From: F22 sp963678855
Lineage (GTDB): Bacteria > Bacteroidota > Bacteroidia > Bacteroidales > Bacteroidaceae
DNA: 64,000 nt
Assembly: GCA_963678855.1 (NCBI GenBank)
Contig: OY787448.1
Coordinates: 1,488,001 to 1,552,000, forward strand
Direction: 5' to 3'
Both the position numbers and the translations under genes were made by a program. The notes under the pieces were generated by a model. That model was not told the DNA's origin. It worked only from the letters and a program-made list of their open reading frames with translations, and made no database searches. Shown here one piece after another: positions 25,994 to 37,300 of the stretch (its first letter is position 1; the number at the start of each line of letters is the position of its first letter).

Positions 25994-28900
25994 ATGCATA
26001 CAGATTCTGAAAGCTCTTCTCTAATCGTATACAAAGCTTCGGCTGGTTCGGGTAAGACCTTTACCCTAGCTATCGAATACATGCTCCATTTGCTTCGCGA
26101 CCCTATGGCCTACAAACGCATCTTAGCTGTGACCTTTACCAACAAGGCGACAGGTGAGATGAAAGAACGTATTCTAGGGCAACTCTTTGGCATCAGCTGC
26201 CAAGACCCTGAAAGTGAGGCGTATCTAGAGGTATTGAAGTCACGTAGCAACTTACCAGAAGAAGTCATTCGAGCTCGTGCAAAAGAGGCTTTGGAGTATA
26301 TGCTCCATGACTATTCACGTTTCCGTATCGAAACAATTGATAGCTTCTTCCAGTCTGTGATGCGTTCTCTTGCTAGAGAGCTCAATCTGAGTCCCAACTT
26401 AAATATCGAACTAGACACGGAGCAAGTTATTGCCGAGACAACCGACTTGCTATTGGAAGACTTGGACCCTAAATCAAAAGAACTGGTATGGGTCCAAAGT
26501 GCTGTTGATGAAAATATCGATAATGATGAGAACTGGGACATCCGCCGGGCTCTTAACGATTTCGGGCGCAATCTATTCAATGAACAATATGTATTGCTAG
26601 GACAGTCGCTACGAGATACGCTTCAGGCCCAACCAGAGGTGATTCAAGAATACAAACGTGCGATGTATTTGACTGCTCAAGAAGCAGAAAACAATGCGTT
26701 GCAATTGGCGCATGACTTCCGCGACACACTGGACAATGCTGGCCTTACAATTGATGACTTAAGCTACAAAAAAACAGGCCCTGCGTCTTATTATATCAAG
26801 ATAGAGCGTGGGGAATGGCAAAAAACAGATAAACTCCTAGGCACCCGAGTAGTCGCTGCCATGGAAGATGCCGCCGCATGGTTTGGTAAGAAAGCATTGA
26901 AAGACAATCCAGGCCTACTAATGGCCGGCGAGTCATTGACTGAACTACTCAACCGTGCAGAATCAGCTCGTACTCAGTTGGCTACATTATATAACAGTGC
27001 CATCGTCAGTGTAGAAAAGCTCAACCAACTCCAATTACTGAATGCGTTACGAGAGAAGATGCTTAATAATAATCACGAGCAAAACCGCTTCTTACTAGCC
27101 GATACCAACGAACTGCTTCACCGCATGATTGGCGACCATCAATATGGGTCTTTTGTCTTCGAAAAACAAGGCGTACAGATTGACCATATCATGATTGATG
27201 AGTTCCAAGATACCAGCCGCATGCAATGGAAGAACTTTGAGATGCTCCTAGTCGAAGGGCTGTCTCGAGGGGGCGATAGCCTGATTGTGGGTGATGTGAA
27301 GCAATCCATCTATAGATGGCGTGGTGGTGATTGGGATATCTTGAACCGATTAGGTCTAGATGACGATACGGCTCATCTAGGTATTGATATCAAAGGACTA
27401 GCCATCAACCGACGAAGTGAATCTCACGTTATTGATTTCAACAATAAACTATTTACGGCTGGGGTACAGGCTTTAAGCAATAAGCACAAGGAACTCTATG
27501 GCGTGCCTTGTGACGAATTGGTGCGTGCCTATGAAGATGTGGTACAAGAGTCGCCTAAGAAAATAGGCCGAGGCTATGTGGCTGTTGAGTATATTGACTT
27601 CGATAACCAATATATGCCTTATGTCGATGCGACAATCCAGCGCATGATAGATAGAGTCGTCGACTTGCAAGCCGAAGGCGTACAGCTTCGCGATATCGGT
27701 ATCTTGGTGAATGCCAACTATCAAATGGGACCTATTGCCGATGCTTTTGACCAGCATTTGGGCATCCCTGTAATTTCGGACGAAGCTTTCCGCTTAGATT
27801 CTTCTTTAGCTATCAATATTCTGATTGATACTTTGCGCTACTTAGTCAACGGGGATGATTCCATTGCTATCACTCGCTTGGCTCACGGTCTACATCAAAT
27901 AGAAACGGGTGACGACCAAAAAGCAGAAGATGCGGGATGGATGATGGACAAGGCGGACAAGCTATTGCCTGCTGTTTTGCAAGACCAAGCAGAGAGCTTG
28001 AAGCAGTTGCCACTATACAACTTACTAGAGGAACTGTATGACTTACTAAAACTAGAGGGTATCAAAGGACAAGATGCTTATCTATTCAGTTTCTTTGATC
28101 AAGTTACAAACTACTTGAGTCGCCATACCGCAGATATCCATTTGTTCTTACAGTACTGGGACGAAAAACTACACAAAGCAAGTATCCCTAGTGGAGAACT
28201 AGAGGGGATACGTATCATGTCGATTCATAAATCCAAAGGTTTGGCCTTCCATACGGTCCTCCTTCCATATGTTGACTGGACCTTGACACTTGGACGAAAC
28301 CACGAACATATCTTATGGATAGACCCAAAGGTGATTACTGGCGACAGTCCGCACTTAGAAGATTGGAGCAAGCTACCGCTGGTGCCTATCAATTACCAAA
28401 AGGGCGATATGCTTACAGAGTCTATCTACAGAAATGACTATTTGAAGGAACAACTTCAATTGTGGGTCGATGCTGTCAATAAGTTGTATGTAGCTTGCAC
28501 CCGTGCCAAAGCCAATTTAATTATATGGACCAAAGTGCCAGATAAAAATAGGAATCACGAAGGAAGCATTGCTTTCTTACTCGACACGGCCCTTGGAGAG
28601 ATCAAAGACGACCTAGACATGTCGGTACAAAAACTAGCTCTTGAAGAAGGTGAGGAAGAAGAAAGTGGCTTGATACATACTATCTTTGAACATGGCACCA
28701 TCTTGCCTTCTAAACAGAACGCACCTGCAGAAGAGGAGCTACAAGAGGTGGAGGTTATCAATAAGTTTTTACAGGTGCCTGTCAATAAACCTATCTTGAT
28801 GCATACCTCTGCACCGAATATTGAGTTTCAGCAGAGTAATCGCTCGGCTGAATTTATTGCTGAAGAGGGACAAGTCGACAGCAGTTTGTCTTTGATTGAT

Positions 28901-29326
28901 AGAGGACGTATCCTCCACGAGATATTTAGTTTAATTGAACAAATTGACGATGTACCCAAAGCTATTGAGCGCATGCGTTTAGACGGGATTATCGGAGATG
29001 CTGATGAAGCAGAAGAAATCGCCCAACATATTCAGGAGGCATTCAAGCTTCAAGATGTACAAAGATGGTACGACGGCTCTTGGCGTCTGTTCAACGAGTG
29101 CGAAATACTGCGTCGTGAACAAGGTCGCCTAGTGATGCGTCGTCCTGACCGTGTGATGCTCAATGACGAAGAGTGTATCGTGGTCGACTTTAAATTTGGT
29201 ATCCCACGCAAAAGCCACAAAAAACAAGTGGCTGAATATATCGGCTTGCTTAAAAAGATGGGCTATCCTAAAGTGACTGGTTATCTGTGGTATGTAGATC
29301 ACCATAAGATAGAGGCTTGCCGCTAA
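25994..29326 (+). CDS. UvrD/RecB-like helicase-nuclease, AddA-type subunit
   Basis: It processes double-strand DNA ends for recombination with its AddB-like partner. Walker A YKASAGSGKTFTLAIEYM lies at the N-terminus. Walker B is HIMIDEFQDTSRMQW, and further superfamily 1 helicase motifs are VGDVKQSIYRWRGGD, IMSIHKSKGLAFHTV and NKLYVACTRAKANLIIW. A RecB-family nuclease core is at the C-terminus (RRPDRVMLNDEECIVVDFKFG, with the Asp and DFK triad). The length of 1110 residues fits AddA-like proteins. The start codon ATG 25994 follows directly after the DnaA-box array. The partner gene begins 28 bp downstream. Confidence 0.9.
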   Translation: MHTDSESSSLIVYKASAGSGKTFTLAIEYMLHLLRDPMAYKRILAVTFTNKATGEMKERILGQLFGISCQDPESEAYLEVLKSRSNLPEEVIRARAKEALEYMLHDYSRFRIETIDSFFQSVMRSLARELNLSPNLNIELDTEQVIAETTDLLLEDLDPKSKELVWVQSAVDENIDNDENWDIRRALNDFGRNLFNEQYVLLGQSLRDTLQAQPEVIQEYKRAMYLTAQEAENNALQLAHDFRDTLDNAGLTIDDLSYKKTGPASYYIKIERGEWQKTDKLLGTRVVAAMEDAAAWFGKKALKDNPGLLMAGESLTELLNRAESARTQLATLYNSAIVSVEKLNQLQLLNALREKMLNNNHEQNRFLLADTNELLHRMIGDHQYGSFVFEKQGVQIDHIMIDEFQDTSRMQWKNFEMLLVEGLSRGGDSLIVGDVKQSIYRWRGGDWDILNRLGLDDDTAHLGIDIKGLAINRRSESHVIDFNNKLFTAGVQALSNKHKELYGVPCDELVRAYEDVVQESPKKIGRGYVAVEYIDFDNQYMPYVDATIQRMIDRVVDLQAEGVQLRDIGILVNANYQMGPIADAFDQHLGIPVISDEAFRLDSSLAINILIDTLRYLVNGDDSIAITRLAHGLHQIETGDDQKAEDAGWMMDKADKLLPAVLQDQAESLKQLPLYNLLEELYDLLKLEGIKGQDAYLFSFFDQVTNYLSRHTADIHLFLQYWDEKLHKASIPSGELEGIRIMSIHKSKGLAFHTVLLPYVDWTLTLGRNHEHILWIDPKVITGDSPHLEDWSKLPLVPINYQKGDMLTESIYRNDYLKEQLQLWVDAVNKLYVACTRAKANLIIWTKVPDKNRNHEGSIAFLLDTALGEIKDDLDMSVQKLALEEGEEEESGLIHTIFEHGTILPSKQNAPAEEELQEVEVINKFLQVPVNKPILMHTSAPNIEFQQSNRSAEFIAEEGQVDSSLSLIDRGRILHEIFSLIEQIDDVPKAIERMRLDGIIGDADEAEEIAQHIQEAFKLQDVQRWYDGSWRLFNECEILRREQGRLVMRRPDRVMLNDEECIVVDFKFGIPRKSHKKQVAEYIGLLKKMGYPKVTGYLWYVDHHKIEACR

Positions 29327-29354
29327 TCTTGTACACATTAATGCGTAGAACAAC

Positions 29355-32300
29355 ATGGAAAAAAGAATAGATACAAATAACCCACTATATCCACCGTTCC
29401 TAGAATTGGTGGCTGAAGACTTGTACCAAAAGTTTGGGAACAACCTCAACGATGTGGCAGTTGTATTTCCCAATAAACGTGCACGTCTTTTCTTCAACGA
29501 GTACTTATCGCGTCAGCAGGATGCACCTATCTGGTCACCTGCCTTTGTCAATATCAGCGAACTGCTTGAAAAGGACGGGGAATGGCAAATCGCCGATCCT
29601 ATCTTATTGATATGTACCCTGCATAAGATTTTCACTCAGATCACTGGAAGTAAAGAAAGTCTGGATGATTTTTACTTCTGGGGAGAGATTCTAATTGCTG
29701 ACTTCGACGATGTGGACAAGCAGATGGCTGATGCCGACAAACTGTTTCAAAACTTAGAAGACCTTCAAGAACTGACTGCCGATACGAGTTGGCTGGAACC
29801 TCAGCAACGAGAAGCTTTGGCGCAGTTCTTCCAACATATATCCCTAGAAGACGAAAGTGAAATACAGCGACGATTTACTCAACTTTGGCAAAAGTTGGGC
29901 AGCATCTATCATGCCTTTAAAGAGGAATTAGCACAGATGGGCTTGTCCTATTCAGGTATGTTGTACCGTGAGGTGGTGGAAAACTTAGATCCATCTACTT
30001 TACCGTACAAGCAATACTGTTTTGTGGGCTTCAACGTACTGAATGAAGTAGAACGTCAACTCTTCAAGAAGCTAGAGCAAGCAGGAAAAGCGATCTTCTA
30101 CTGGGACTATGACCGTTTTTATGTGGATAACACCAAGCATGAGGCGGGTGAGTTTATCCGCCAAAACTTGCGTCTATTCCCTAATGCTATAGATGCCCGT
30201 CAATTGGATGTGCTCAAAAACAACAAGCAGGTAGAGATTATCAGTACGACTACAGAGAATGCGCAAGCGCGCTATATACAAGAGTGGAGCAAAGAAGGGC
30301 TAATGGGTGAAGAAAGAGAAAATGCGGTCGTGCTTTGCAACGAAGCCATCTTACAACCTGCCATGCATGCCCTACCTGATGGCATTGAACATGTCAATAT
30401 CACGATGGGGTACCCTTTACAACAAACGCCTATATATAGCTTGATTCAAGGTTTTATCGACGTACAATTGAAAGGTTATCGTCGTAAAGCGGGTAGTTAC
30501 CGTTTTGCGCATGTACTGCCTTTATTACGCCACCCATATGTCCAGATGCTGAGTGAAGAAGCGGGTAGATTGATCAAACGTATCAACGACGAACACATCT
30601 TCTATCCTACTCCACTGATGCTTCAAGGGAGTAAAGAAAATCATCTGCTCAAACTACTTTTTGAACCGATTGGTTCGGCCATTGAGTTGTGTACCCGTCT
30701 GTGTCAAATCATGCAGGCGTTAACGGTGCTGTATCAAAAGTCGGAAGAGGAAGAGGAATTACTCACGACAAGCAGCAATAGTACATCTTATCCTCCAATG
30801 GGCGAGCTGTTTGCTGAAGAGTTTGAAGCAAGAGAATCAGCAGAAACTAAGACAGAAGAGTCGCACGAGTCCCCTCGTAAGAAACTCTTCGACGAATTAT
30901 ATAGAGAGTCTATCTTCCAGTGTTATACTCGTATCAACCGTCTGAAAGACTTGTTGTTGGAGCAGTCATTGGAGATTAAAGTCTCTACATTAAGCGTACT
31001 GATAGGTCGCATCTTATCAGGTACGCAGATACCTTTTCACGGCGAACCAGCTATCGGCCTACAGATGCTTGGCGTACTGGAGACACGTAATCTAGACTTC
31101 CGCAACTTGCTGATTCTTTCTTTGAATGAAGGTAAGTTGCCCAAAAGTGATGTGTCTTCTTCGTTTATCCCGTACAATTTGCGTAAAGCTTTCGGGATGA
31201 CCACGATGGAACACAAAAACGCAGTCTTTGCCTACTACTTCTATCGTCTGATTCAACGTGCTGAAAAGATTACAATGGTCTACAACACGAGTAGCGATGG
31301 GCTAAACCGTGGGGAAGCCTCAAGATATATCCAACAATTGCTGACAGACTGGAACCATCCAGTAAAGCGTAGCGTATTGGCTCCACCACAAAATATGGTG
31401 AATGCCCGTAAGATAATGGTGGAGAAAACGCCGCTCATTATGGACAGGCTATTCAAGCGTTATAATTTGCAACGAGCAGATCAATATGCATCTCTACAAG
31501 AACGCTTTGTGCAAACGGTGCAGCAAATGGAAATGGAGTATGCAGATAGAGATCGCAGCCTTCCTGCCATCTTATCTCCATCGGCTCTTAATGTCTATAT
31601 CGACTGCTCGCTCAAATTCTATATGCGGTATATTGCCAATATCAAGGAGCAAGATGATACAACAGAAGAAATTGACAATGCGCTCTTCGGAAGCATTGTA
31701 CACCGCAGTGCAGAGCTGGCATACGATTACCTGACGGCACAAAGCAACTTGGTGACTGTCGAAGAAATAGAGCAGCTGATGAAACAGGCACCCAAGCTGC
31801 GTAGCTTTGTGTCGGAAGCCTTTAGAGAACTTTATTTCAAGAGTGGCGATAAAAAGCCTGAGTATAATGGTATCCAGTTGATTACGGAAAATGCCATCTA
31901 TAAGTACTTAAGGAAGCTACTGAACTACGACAAGCGTCGCGCGCCGTTTAAGTATGTAGCGAGCGAGCGTTATATTGCCCGCACCGTACGACTAAATAAA
32001 GATTTAGTGGTCATGACAGGTGGATATATTGACCGTATGGATCAAACGGAAAACAAAGCGGGTGGAGATACCCTCCATATGATTGACTACAAAAGTGGTG
32101 GTCAGGCGAAGAAGCCAACCTCTATGGGGCAAATCACGCAGCAACAGAACAATCGTGCATATCATATCTTCCAAACCTTTGTGTATGCTGGGGCGATGTC
32201 ACACTATGCCAAAGGTACCCAGTCGGAAGAAGCAGGATATAGCTATTTAGCCGGCAATCCTCAGTTTGCTTCATCACTTAAGATTGCTCCAGAACTGCTA

Positions 32301-32546
32301 TATTTAAAGATGGCAGGAGCTGAAGATTATTCGGCAGGAATCACTTATGGCGGAAAAGCTACTGGTGGTAAAATATTGGTTGACGATTACTCAGAACAAC
32401 TAGAGACAGAATTTGAAGAGGCTCTACAAGATGTTTTGTTGGAGTTGTTCAACCCTGAAGTACCCTTTATCCAAGCCGACACTGGCAGCGACGATGTATG
32501 TAAATATTGCGACTATGCTGCTATTTGTGGTAAAACAAACGGATAG
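29355..32546 (+). CDS. PD-(D/E)XK nuclease, AddB-type subunit with iron-sulfur cysteines
   Basis: This is the second subunit of the end-resection complex. The N-terminal half resembles a helicase without an intact Walker A (VVFPNKRARLFFNEYL). The C-terminal nuclease has YIDRMDQTENKAGGDTLHMI followed by DYKSGG, the metal and catalytic residues. Cysteines in YIDCSLKFYMRYI and in DDVCKYCDYAAICG match the four-cysteine iron-sulfur clasp of AddB. The length is 1063 residues. It lies 28 bp after the AddA-like gene, so the pair is an operon. Chi recognition by AddB is known for the family; which sequence is recognised here is unknown. Confidence 0.88.
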   Translation: MEKRIDTNNPLYPPFLELVAEDLYQKFGNNLNDVAVVFPNKRARLFFNEYLSRQQDAPIWSPAFVNISELLEKDGEWQIADPILLICTLHKIFTQITGSKESLDDFYFWGEILIADFDDVDKQMADADKLFQNLEDLQELTADTSWLEPQQREALAQFFQHISLEDESEIQRRFTQLWQKLGSIYHAFKEELAQMGLSYSGMLYREVVENLDPSTLPYKQYCFVGFNVLNEVERQLFKKLEQAGKAIFYWDYDRFYVDNTKHEAGEFIRQNLRLFPNAIDARQLDVLKNNKQVEIISTTTENAQARYIQEWSKEGLMGEERENAVVLCNEAILQPAMHALPDGIEHVNITMGYPLQQTPIYSLIQGFIDVQLKGYRRKAGSYRFAHVLPLLRHPYVQMLSEEAGRLIKRINDEHIFYPTPLMLQGSKENHLLKLLFEPIGSAIELCTRLCQIMQALTVLYQKSEEEEELLTTSSNSTSYPPMGELFAEEFEARESAETKTEESHESPRKKLFDELYRESIFQCYTRINRLKDLLLEQSLEIKVSTLSVLIGRILSGTQIPFHGEPAIGLQMLGVLETRNLDFRNLLILSLNEGKLPKSDVSSSFIPYNLRKAFGMTTMEHKNAVFAYYFYRLIQRAEKITMVYNTSSDGLNRGEASRYIQQLLTDWNHPVKRSVLAPPQNMVNARKIMVEKTPLIMDRLFKRYNLQRADQYASLQERFVQTVQQMEMEYADRDRSLPAILSPSALNVYIDCSLKFYMRYIANIKEQDDTTEEIDNALFGSIVHRSAELAYDYLTAQSNLVTVEEIEQLMKQAPKLRSFVSEAFRELYFKSGDKKPEYNGIQLITENAIYKYLRKLLNYDKRRAPFKYVASERYIARTVRLNKDLVVMTGGYIDRMDQTENKAGGDTLHMIDYKSGGQAKKPTSMGQITQQQNNRAYHIFQTFVYAGAMSHYAKGTQSEEAGYSYLAGNPQFASSLKIAPELLYLKMAGAEDYSAGITYGGKATGGKILVDDYSEQLETEFEEALQDVLLELFNPEVPFIQADTGSDDVCKYCDYAAICGKTNG

Positions 32547-32574
32547 GTTTAACTAGACATTTGCATGCATCAAG

Positions 32575-32605
32575 TTGAACGATTGCCAAAAATATAGTAC
32601 ATTTG
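32575..32605 (+). promoter_or_regulatory. Promoter of recN
   Basis: TTG at 32575-32577, a 20 bp spacer, then TACATTTG at 32598-32605, matching TTG-N20-TAnnTTTG. Transcription would begin near 32612, 28 nt before the recN start. recN can therefore be transcribed apart from the nuclease genes. Confidence 0.7.
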
Positions 32606-32639
32606 CACGAGACAACTAGGACTAAAATAATATAGAACT

Positions 32640-34325
32640 ATGCTGACATCCCTACAGATTCAAAATTATGCCCTTATAGAGAACTTACAGATGGAATGGC
32701 ATCCAGGCTTCGCCGTGATAACAGGTGAAACTGGTGCTGGTAAATCTATTATACTAGGTGCCATCCACTTACTACTGGGGCATCGAGCAGATACCAAAGC
32801 GATCAAGAAAGGTGCTAAGCGTTGTACGATTGAAGCTGAATTTGCACTTGAAGGCTACGCCATGGAGTCGTGGTTTGAGGACAATGATTTCCCATATGAT
32901 AAGGGACACTGCATCATCCGCAGGGAAGTCATGGCTACAGGTAAGAGTCGTGCATTTATCAATGACACGCCTGCTCAGCTTACGCTTATGCGAGAACTTG
33001 GGGAACAGCTTATCGATGTCCACTCGCAACATCAGAATCTGTTATTGGGGAAAGAAGATTTCCAACTATATGTCCTAGACTTGATTGGCAATACTCAAAC
33101 GGTACAACAACAATACGGTCTGAGTTATACAGCTTGGAAGAAGAGCGTGGCTGATCTGAAAGCACTACGCGACAAAGCTTTCGAGGCCCAAAAAGATCAA
33201 GATTACAAAAACTTCTTGTTGCAAGAATTTGAAGAGGCTCAACTGAAGCCAGGAGAGCAAGAGCAACTAGAAGTCGATATAGAACGTGCTTCGCATGCCC
33301 AAGATATTCTGCAAGCTATGCAAACGGCTCATGGTCGTCTAGAAGCAGAAGAGGGTGGTGTTTTGGAAGGGCTACGTGAGATACGCAATGAACTCGGACA
33401 GCTGGAAGGCTTTATGCCTGAGGCCAAAGCACTTCAAGAGCGTGTCGAGTCGTGCCGCATCGAACTAAAAGACATTGCAGCCGAAGCAGAAAGCATCGCT
33501 GAAGGTGTAGAGCATAATCCAGTACTTCTGCAAGAGATGGAGCAGCGTCTAGATCTTATCAACACTTTGCAACAGAAACATAGAGTACAAACGATGGACG
33601 AGTTGCTACAAGTGTGGGAAGATATTAGCGATGAGTTATCCACCATCAGCGCTTACGACGATGAAATAGCCGCTTTAGAAGCAGCTGTAGAGAAGCATTA
33701 TCAAGAGGCACTAACATTATCCGTAAAGCTCACCAGGCTTCGTCAAAAGGCAGGAGAAGATGTAGCCAAGAAGATGATTCGGAGTTTGCAGCCTCTAGGC
33801 ATGCCGCATGTACGCTTTGAAGCGTCTATCACTCCACGCAAGGAACTTGGTCCTAAAGGAGCGGATACCATCCAGTATCTGTTTAGTGCCAATAAGAACG
33901 GTGCCCTTGAGCGCATAGACCAAGTAGCATCTGGTGGTGAAATTGCGCGTGTGATGCTTTGCCTAAAAGCACTTATCGCCGATGTGGTGAAGATGCCTAC
34001 TATTATCTTTGACGAAATCGACACAGGTGTTTCTGGTGAAATAGCTACAAAGATGGCCCATATCATGCAAGACATGGGTGCACACAAGCGTCAGGTATTG
34101 AGTATCACACATTTGCCACAAATTGCAGCTATGGGCTCTACACATTATCGAGTGTACAAGAAAGATACGGATACAGGTACCAATAGTCATATGAGTGAAC
34201 TTGACAATGAAGGACGTATTCAAGAGATTGCGCATATGCTAAGTGGTGCTAGTATCACACAAGCTGCACTTGAAAATGCTGAGGAATTATTAAATACAAA
34301 TCAACTAAAAGTACCCATCCGATAA
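32640..34325 (+). CDS. recN: DNA repair protein RecN
   Basis: This SMC-like ATPase binds and tethers DNA ends at double-strand breaks. Walker A VITGETGAGKSIILGAIHLL is at the N-terminus, with DVHSQHQNLLLG (Q-loop region) near residue 125. Two coiled-coil arms run from about 165 to 370. The signature VASGGEIARVMLCLKAL and Walker B TIIFDEIDTGVSG are near the C-terminus, then SITHLPQIAAMGSTHY. The 561 residues are a normal length. It follows the AddAB-like pair on the same strand, so the three make a recombination cluster, though recN has its own promoter. It is convergent with the hybrid regulator gene, with only 45 bp between stops. Confidence 0.95.
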   Translation: MLTSLQIQNYALIENLQMEWHPGFAVITGETGAGKSIILGAIHLLLGHRADTKAIKKGAKRCTIEAEFALEGYAMESWFEDNDFPYDKGHCIIRREVMATGKSRAFINDTPAQLTLMRELGEQLIDVHSQHQNLLLGKEDFQLYVLDLIGNTQTVQQQYGLSYTAWKKSVADLKALRDKAFEAQKDQDYKNFLLQEFEEAQLKPGEQEQLEVDIERASHAQDILQAMQTAHGRLEAEEGGVLEGLREIRNELGQLEGFMPEAKALQERVESCRIELKDIAAEAESIAEGVEHNPVLLQEMEQRLDLINTLQQKHRVQTMDELLQVWEDISDELSTISAYDDEIAALEAAVEKHYQEALTLSVKLTRLRQKAGEDVAKKMIRSLQPLGMPHVRFEASITPRKELGPKGADTIQYLFSANKNGALERIDQVASGGEIARVMLCLKALIADVVKMPTIIFDEIDTGVSGEIATKMAHIMQDMGAHKRQVLSITHLPQIAAMGSTHYRVYKKDTDTGTNSHMSELDNEGRIQEIAHMLSGASITQAALENAEELLNTNQLKVPIR

Positions 34326-34370
34326 AGCGCACATTACACTTATAAACTAAATCAATATTTATAGCATGTC

Positions 34371-37300
34371 TTAAACATCTTTAGGATGATCTAATTTAGC
34401 AAATTCTCCAGGAGCAATTCCAAAAGTGTTTTTGAAGGCATGTGAAAAATGTGATAGGCTCTTGAATCCAACAGCATAAGCCACATCTGAAATATTCATT
34501 GCTTTTTTTGTTAGTAGATCTTTAGCTATGTCTAAACGTATTGTTCTAATATAGTCTGAAGCACTTTGACCCGTTAATTTTTTGAGTTTACGGTGCAAGT
34601 GTACACGACTGACTCCAACTTCATCTGCGAGTTGTTGAACGTTATAATTTGCATCACTCAAATGCTGATTAACTGCTTTCGTCATTTGGCGTAAAAATAT
34701 TTCATCTGGAGATTCAATAACTAATGCCTCCACATACTCATTCTTAATACGTTTACGTTCTTCACTAATATAAGTAGTTTGTTGTTTTTGGATCATTCGA
34801 TTAATAGTGCTTATTAGTAAATGTTCGTTGAACGGTTTTCCTATATAAGCATCTACTCCAGAATCAAACCCTTTAACTTGATCAGCAATTTCATGTTGTG
34901 AAGACAGTAAAATAAATGGTGTGTTTTGCATACGAACTCTTTTACGTATCTCTTTGCAAAATGTGAGGCCATCCATGTGTGGCATGCGCAAATCGCTTAC
35001 AATACAATCGACATCGTGGGATAAAAGATAATCTAATGCCTCTGTTGCTTCAATCTTTTCCACTACGTAAAATAAGTCTTTCAATATATCTGAGATATAA
35101 CTAATCATTTCTATATCGTCATCCACGACAAGGATCGTTTTCTTTTGTTTCTTATCGGTCTTTTCAACTTCTGGTAGTGATGTCACATCTTCTTGAATAT
35201 ATTCATTTAATTGAATCGCATCTATTGTTTCTTCGGCATATGATCTTGTTTTGATGGAACTACTTGATGGTATAGTAACTGTAAAACATGTGCCACTTCC
35301 ATCTGTAGAGCTTTCTACCTTGATGGTTCCCTGTAATAGATCAATGAGTGATTTTGTCAGATGCAATCCAATACCAATACCCGACTCGCTATTTTTTGTT
35401 TGTTCTTTGGGCTGGTAAAAACGCTCAAAAATATGTGCCAAGTCTTTATCTTCAATACCTCGACCTGTATCCTGAATGCGAAGACAAATACCACTAGATG
35501 AAGAGGTGGTCATCTTTTCATCTGTGTATGGTTCTACATATACGTTTATTTGACCTCCACTAGGGGTGTATTTAAAAGCATTAGACAAGATATTATGAAC
35601 AATTTTTAAAAATGAATCTTTGTCACTAATGAGAATAATCTCTTTATCAGGGAATTGCATATCTAATGAAATTTTCTTTTTTTGTTGGTAAAACGAATAA
35701 TCTAGAGCTAATGAATGTAATGTCGCACATACATTAATTTCGTCTTTATGCAATGGAAAATGACCCGTCTCAATTTTACGCACATCTAGCAGTTGATTCA
35801 CTAAATCGAGAATATGTTTTGCGTTGCGGTACATGGTCAAAATAATTTCAGGAGAAATCTGTTTGTTTTTTTCTGAAATAATCTTTTCTAACGGAGATAA
35901 AATCATAGTGATCGGAGTACGAATATCATGTGATATATTCGTAAATGTTTCAAATTTAACCTGGTTGATCGCCACAGCGTGTTCATATTTCATACGCTGC
36001 GTTTTGTTCAGATACAGAATATGTATAAAGCGATAGATGAAAAATAGAAACAATAAGGCGATAATAGTCCATAGTATGTTAGCTATGATCGTAGCATACC
36101 AAGGTGGCAAAACATAAATACTATATTTTTGGACACGTGTGTAGTGATTGCGTAATAAAGCTCGTGCTTCCAGTTGGTACTCTCCAGGAGGTAAATGGTT
36201 TACAATAATATCATGTTGTCCATTTGGTAAACTAGTCCAAGTCTTATTTAGTTTGGGGATTCTATATTGTATTTTTTCATTTTTGCTATTTCTCATGTTG
36301 AATGTCGAGAAAGCTAAATTGATTTGACTGCTCCCATGTGGAATTTGTATAGTGATATCGTCTTCGGGTAAACAATAATGCTTTACTGATTCAACTTCAT
36401 AAGAAATCAGATTTAATGTATAATTTTCAACGTGACGTTTTACGGCAAGAGGTTTAAAATAGGACACACCTGTAAGTCCACCTATATGAATTATTCCTTC
36501 ATAAGACCTATAGATCGCTTGTTGATAAAATTCGTTGCCTTGAAGGCCGTCTTCTGCATAGTAATTTGTAAATGTTCTGGATTGAATATCAAACTTTGAG
36601 ACACCATGAAAAGTGCTTATCCATAAGTTATTATCTGCATCTACACATAATCCAGAAATACCATTACTACATAATCCATCTTTTGTTGTATATTGTATTG
36701 CATCATTACCATCAGGATCAATGCAATACAAACCATAGTGAGAACCTATCCAAAGGTAGCCTCTACAATCTTGAGTAATGCATGTAACAGCTATATTATG
36801 AAGTGCAGGTATATCTGATATGATAGGGCGTACCTTTTTTGTTTTAGGTGATAGCCAGTAAATCCCTTCTCCCGTACTCATCCATAATCTACCTGTACGA
36901 TCTTTAAACAATGCATACACCCATTCGCTTGGAGTGGTCATTTTTTCTATTGTTATTTCTCTGGTAACTGGATCCGTGGTTAGTAGTAATAGCCCAGCTC
37001 CGAAAGTTGCAACCCATGTTTGTGTCTTATTCTCAGGTAAAAAGCAAGTGATTTGTTTTACATTGTAGTCTTTTAAATTTACAGCTTGAGCTTTAAGGGA
37101 ATTGGGAGTAACATGGTACAATCCGTGTGCATATGTGCCGACCCACATCCCAATATTTTCTTGAAATAATAGAGCTGTTATAGTGTTAGGGGCAGTCATT
37201 TTAGAATCAAATAGGACATATTGACTGGTACCTTTCTGTTTGTCATAAATGAACAATCCGTAACTATCAGTTCCCAACCATAATCTATTCTTATTATCTC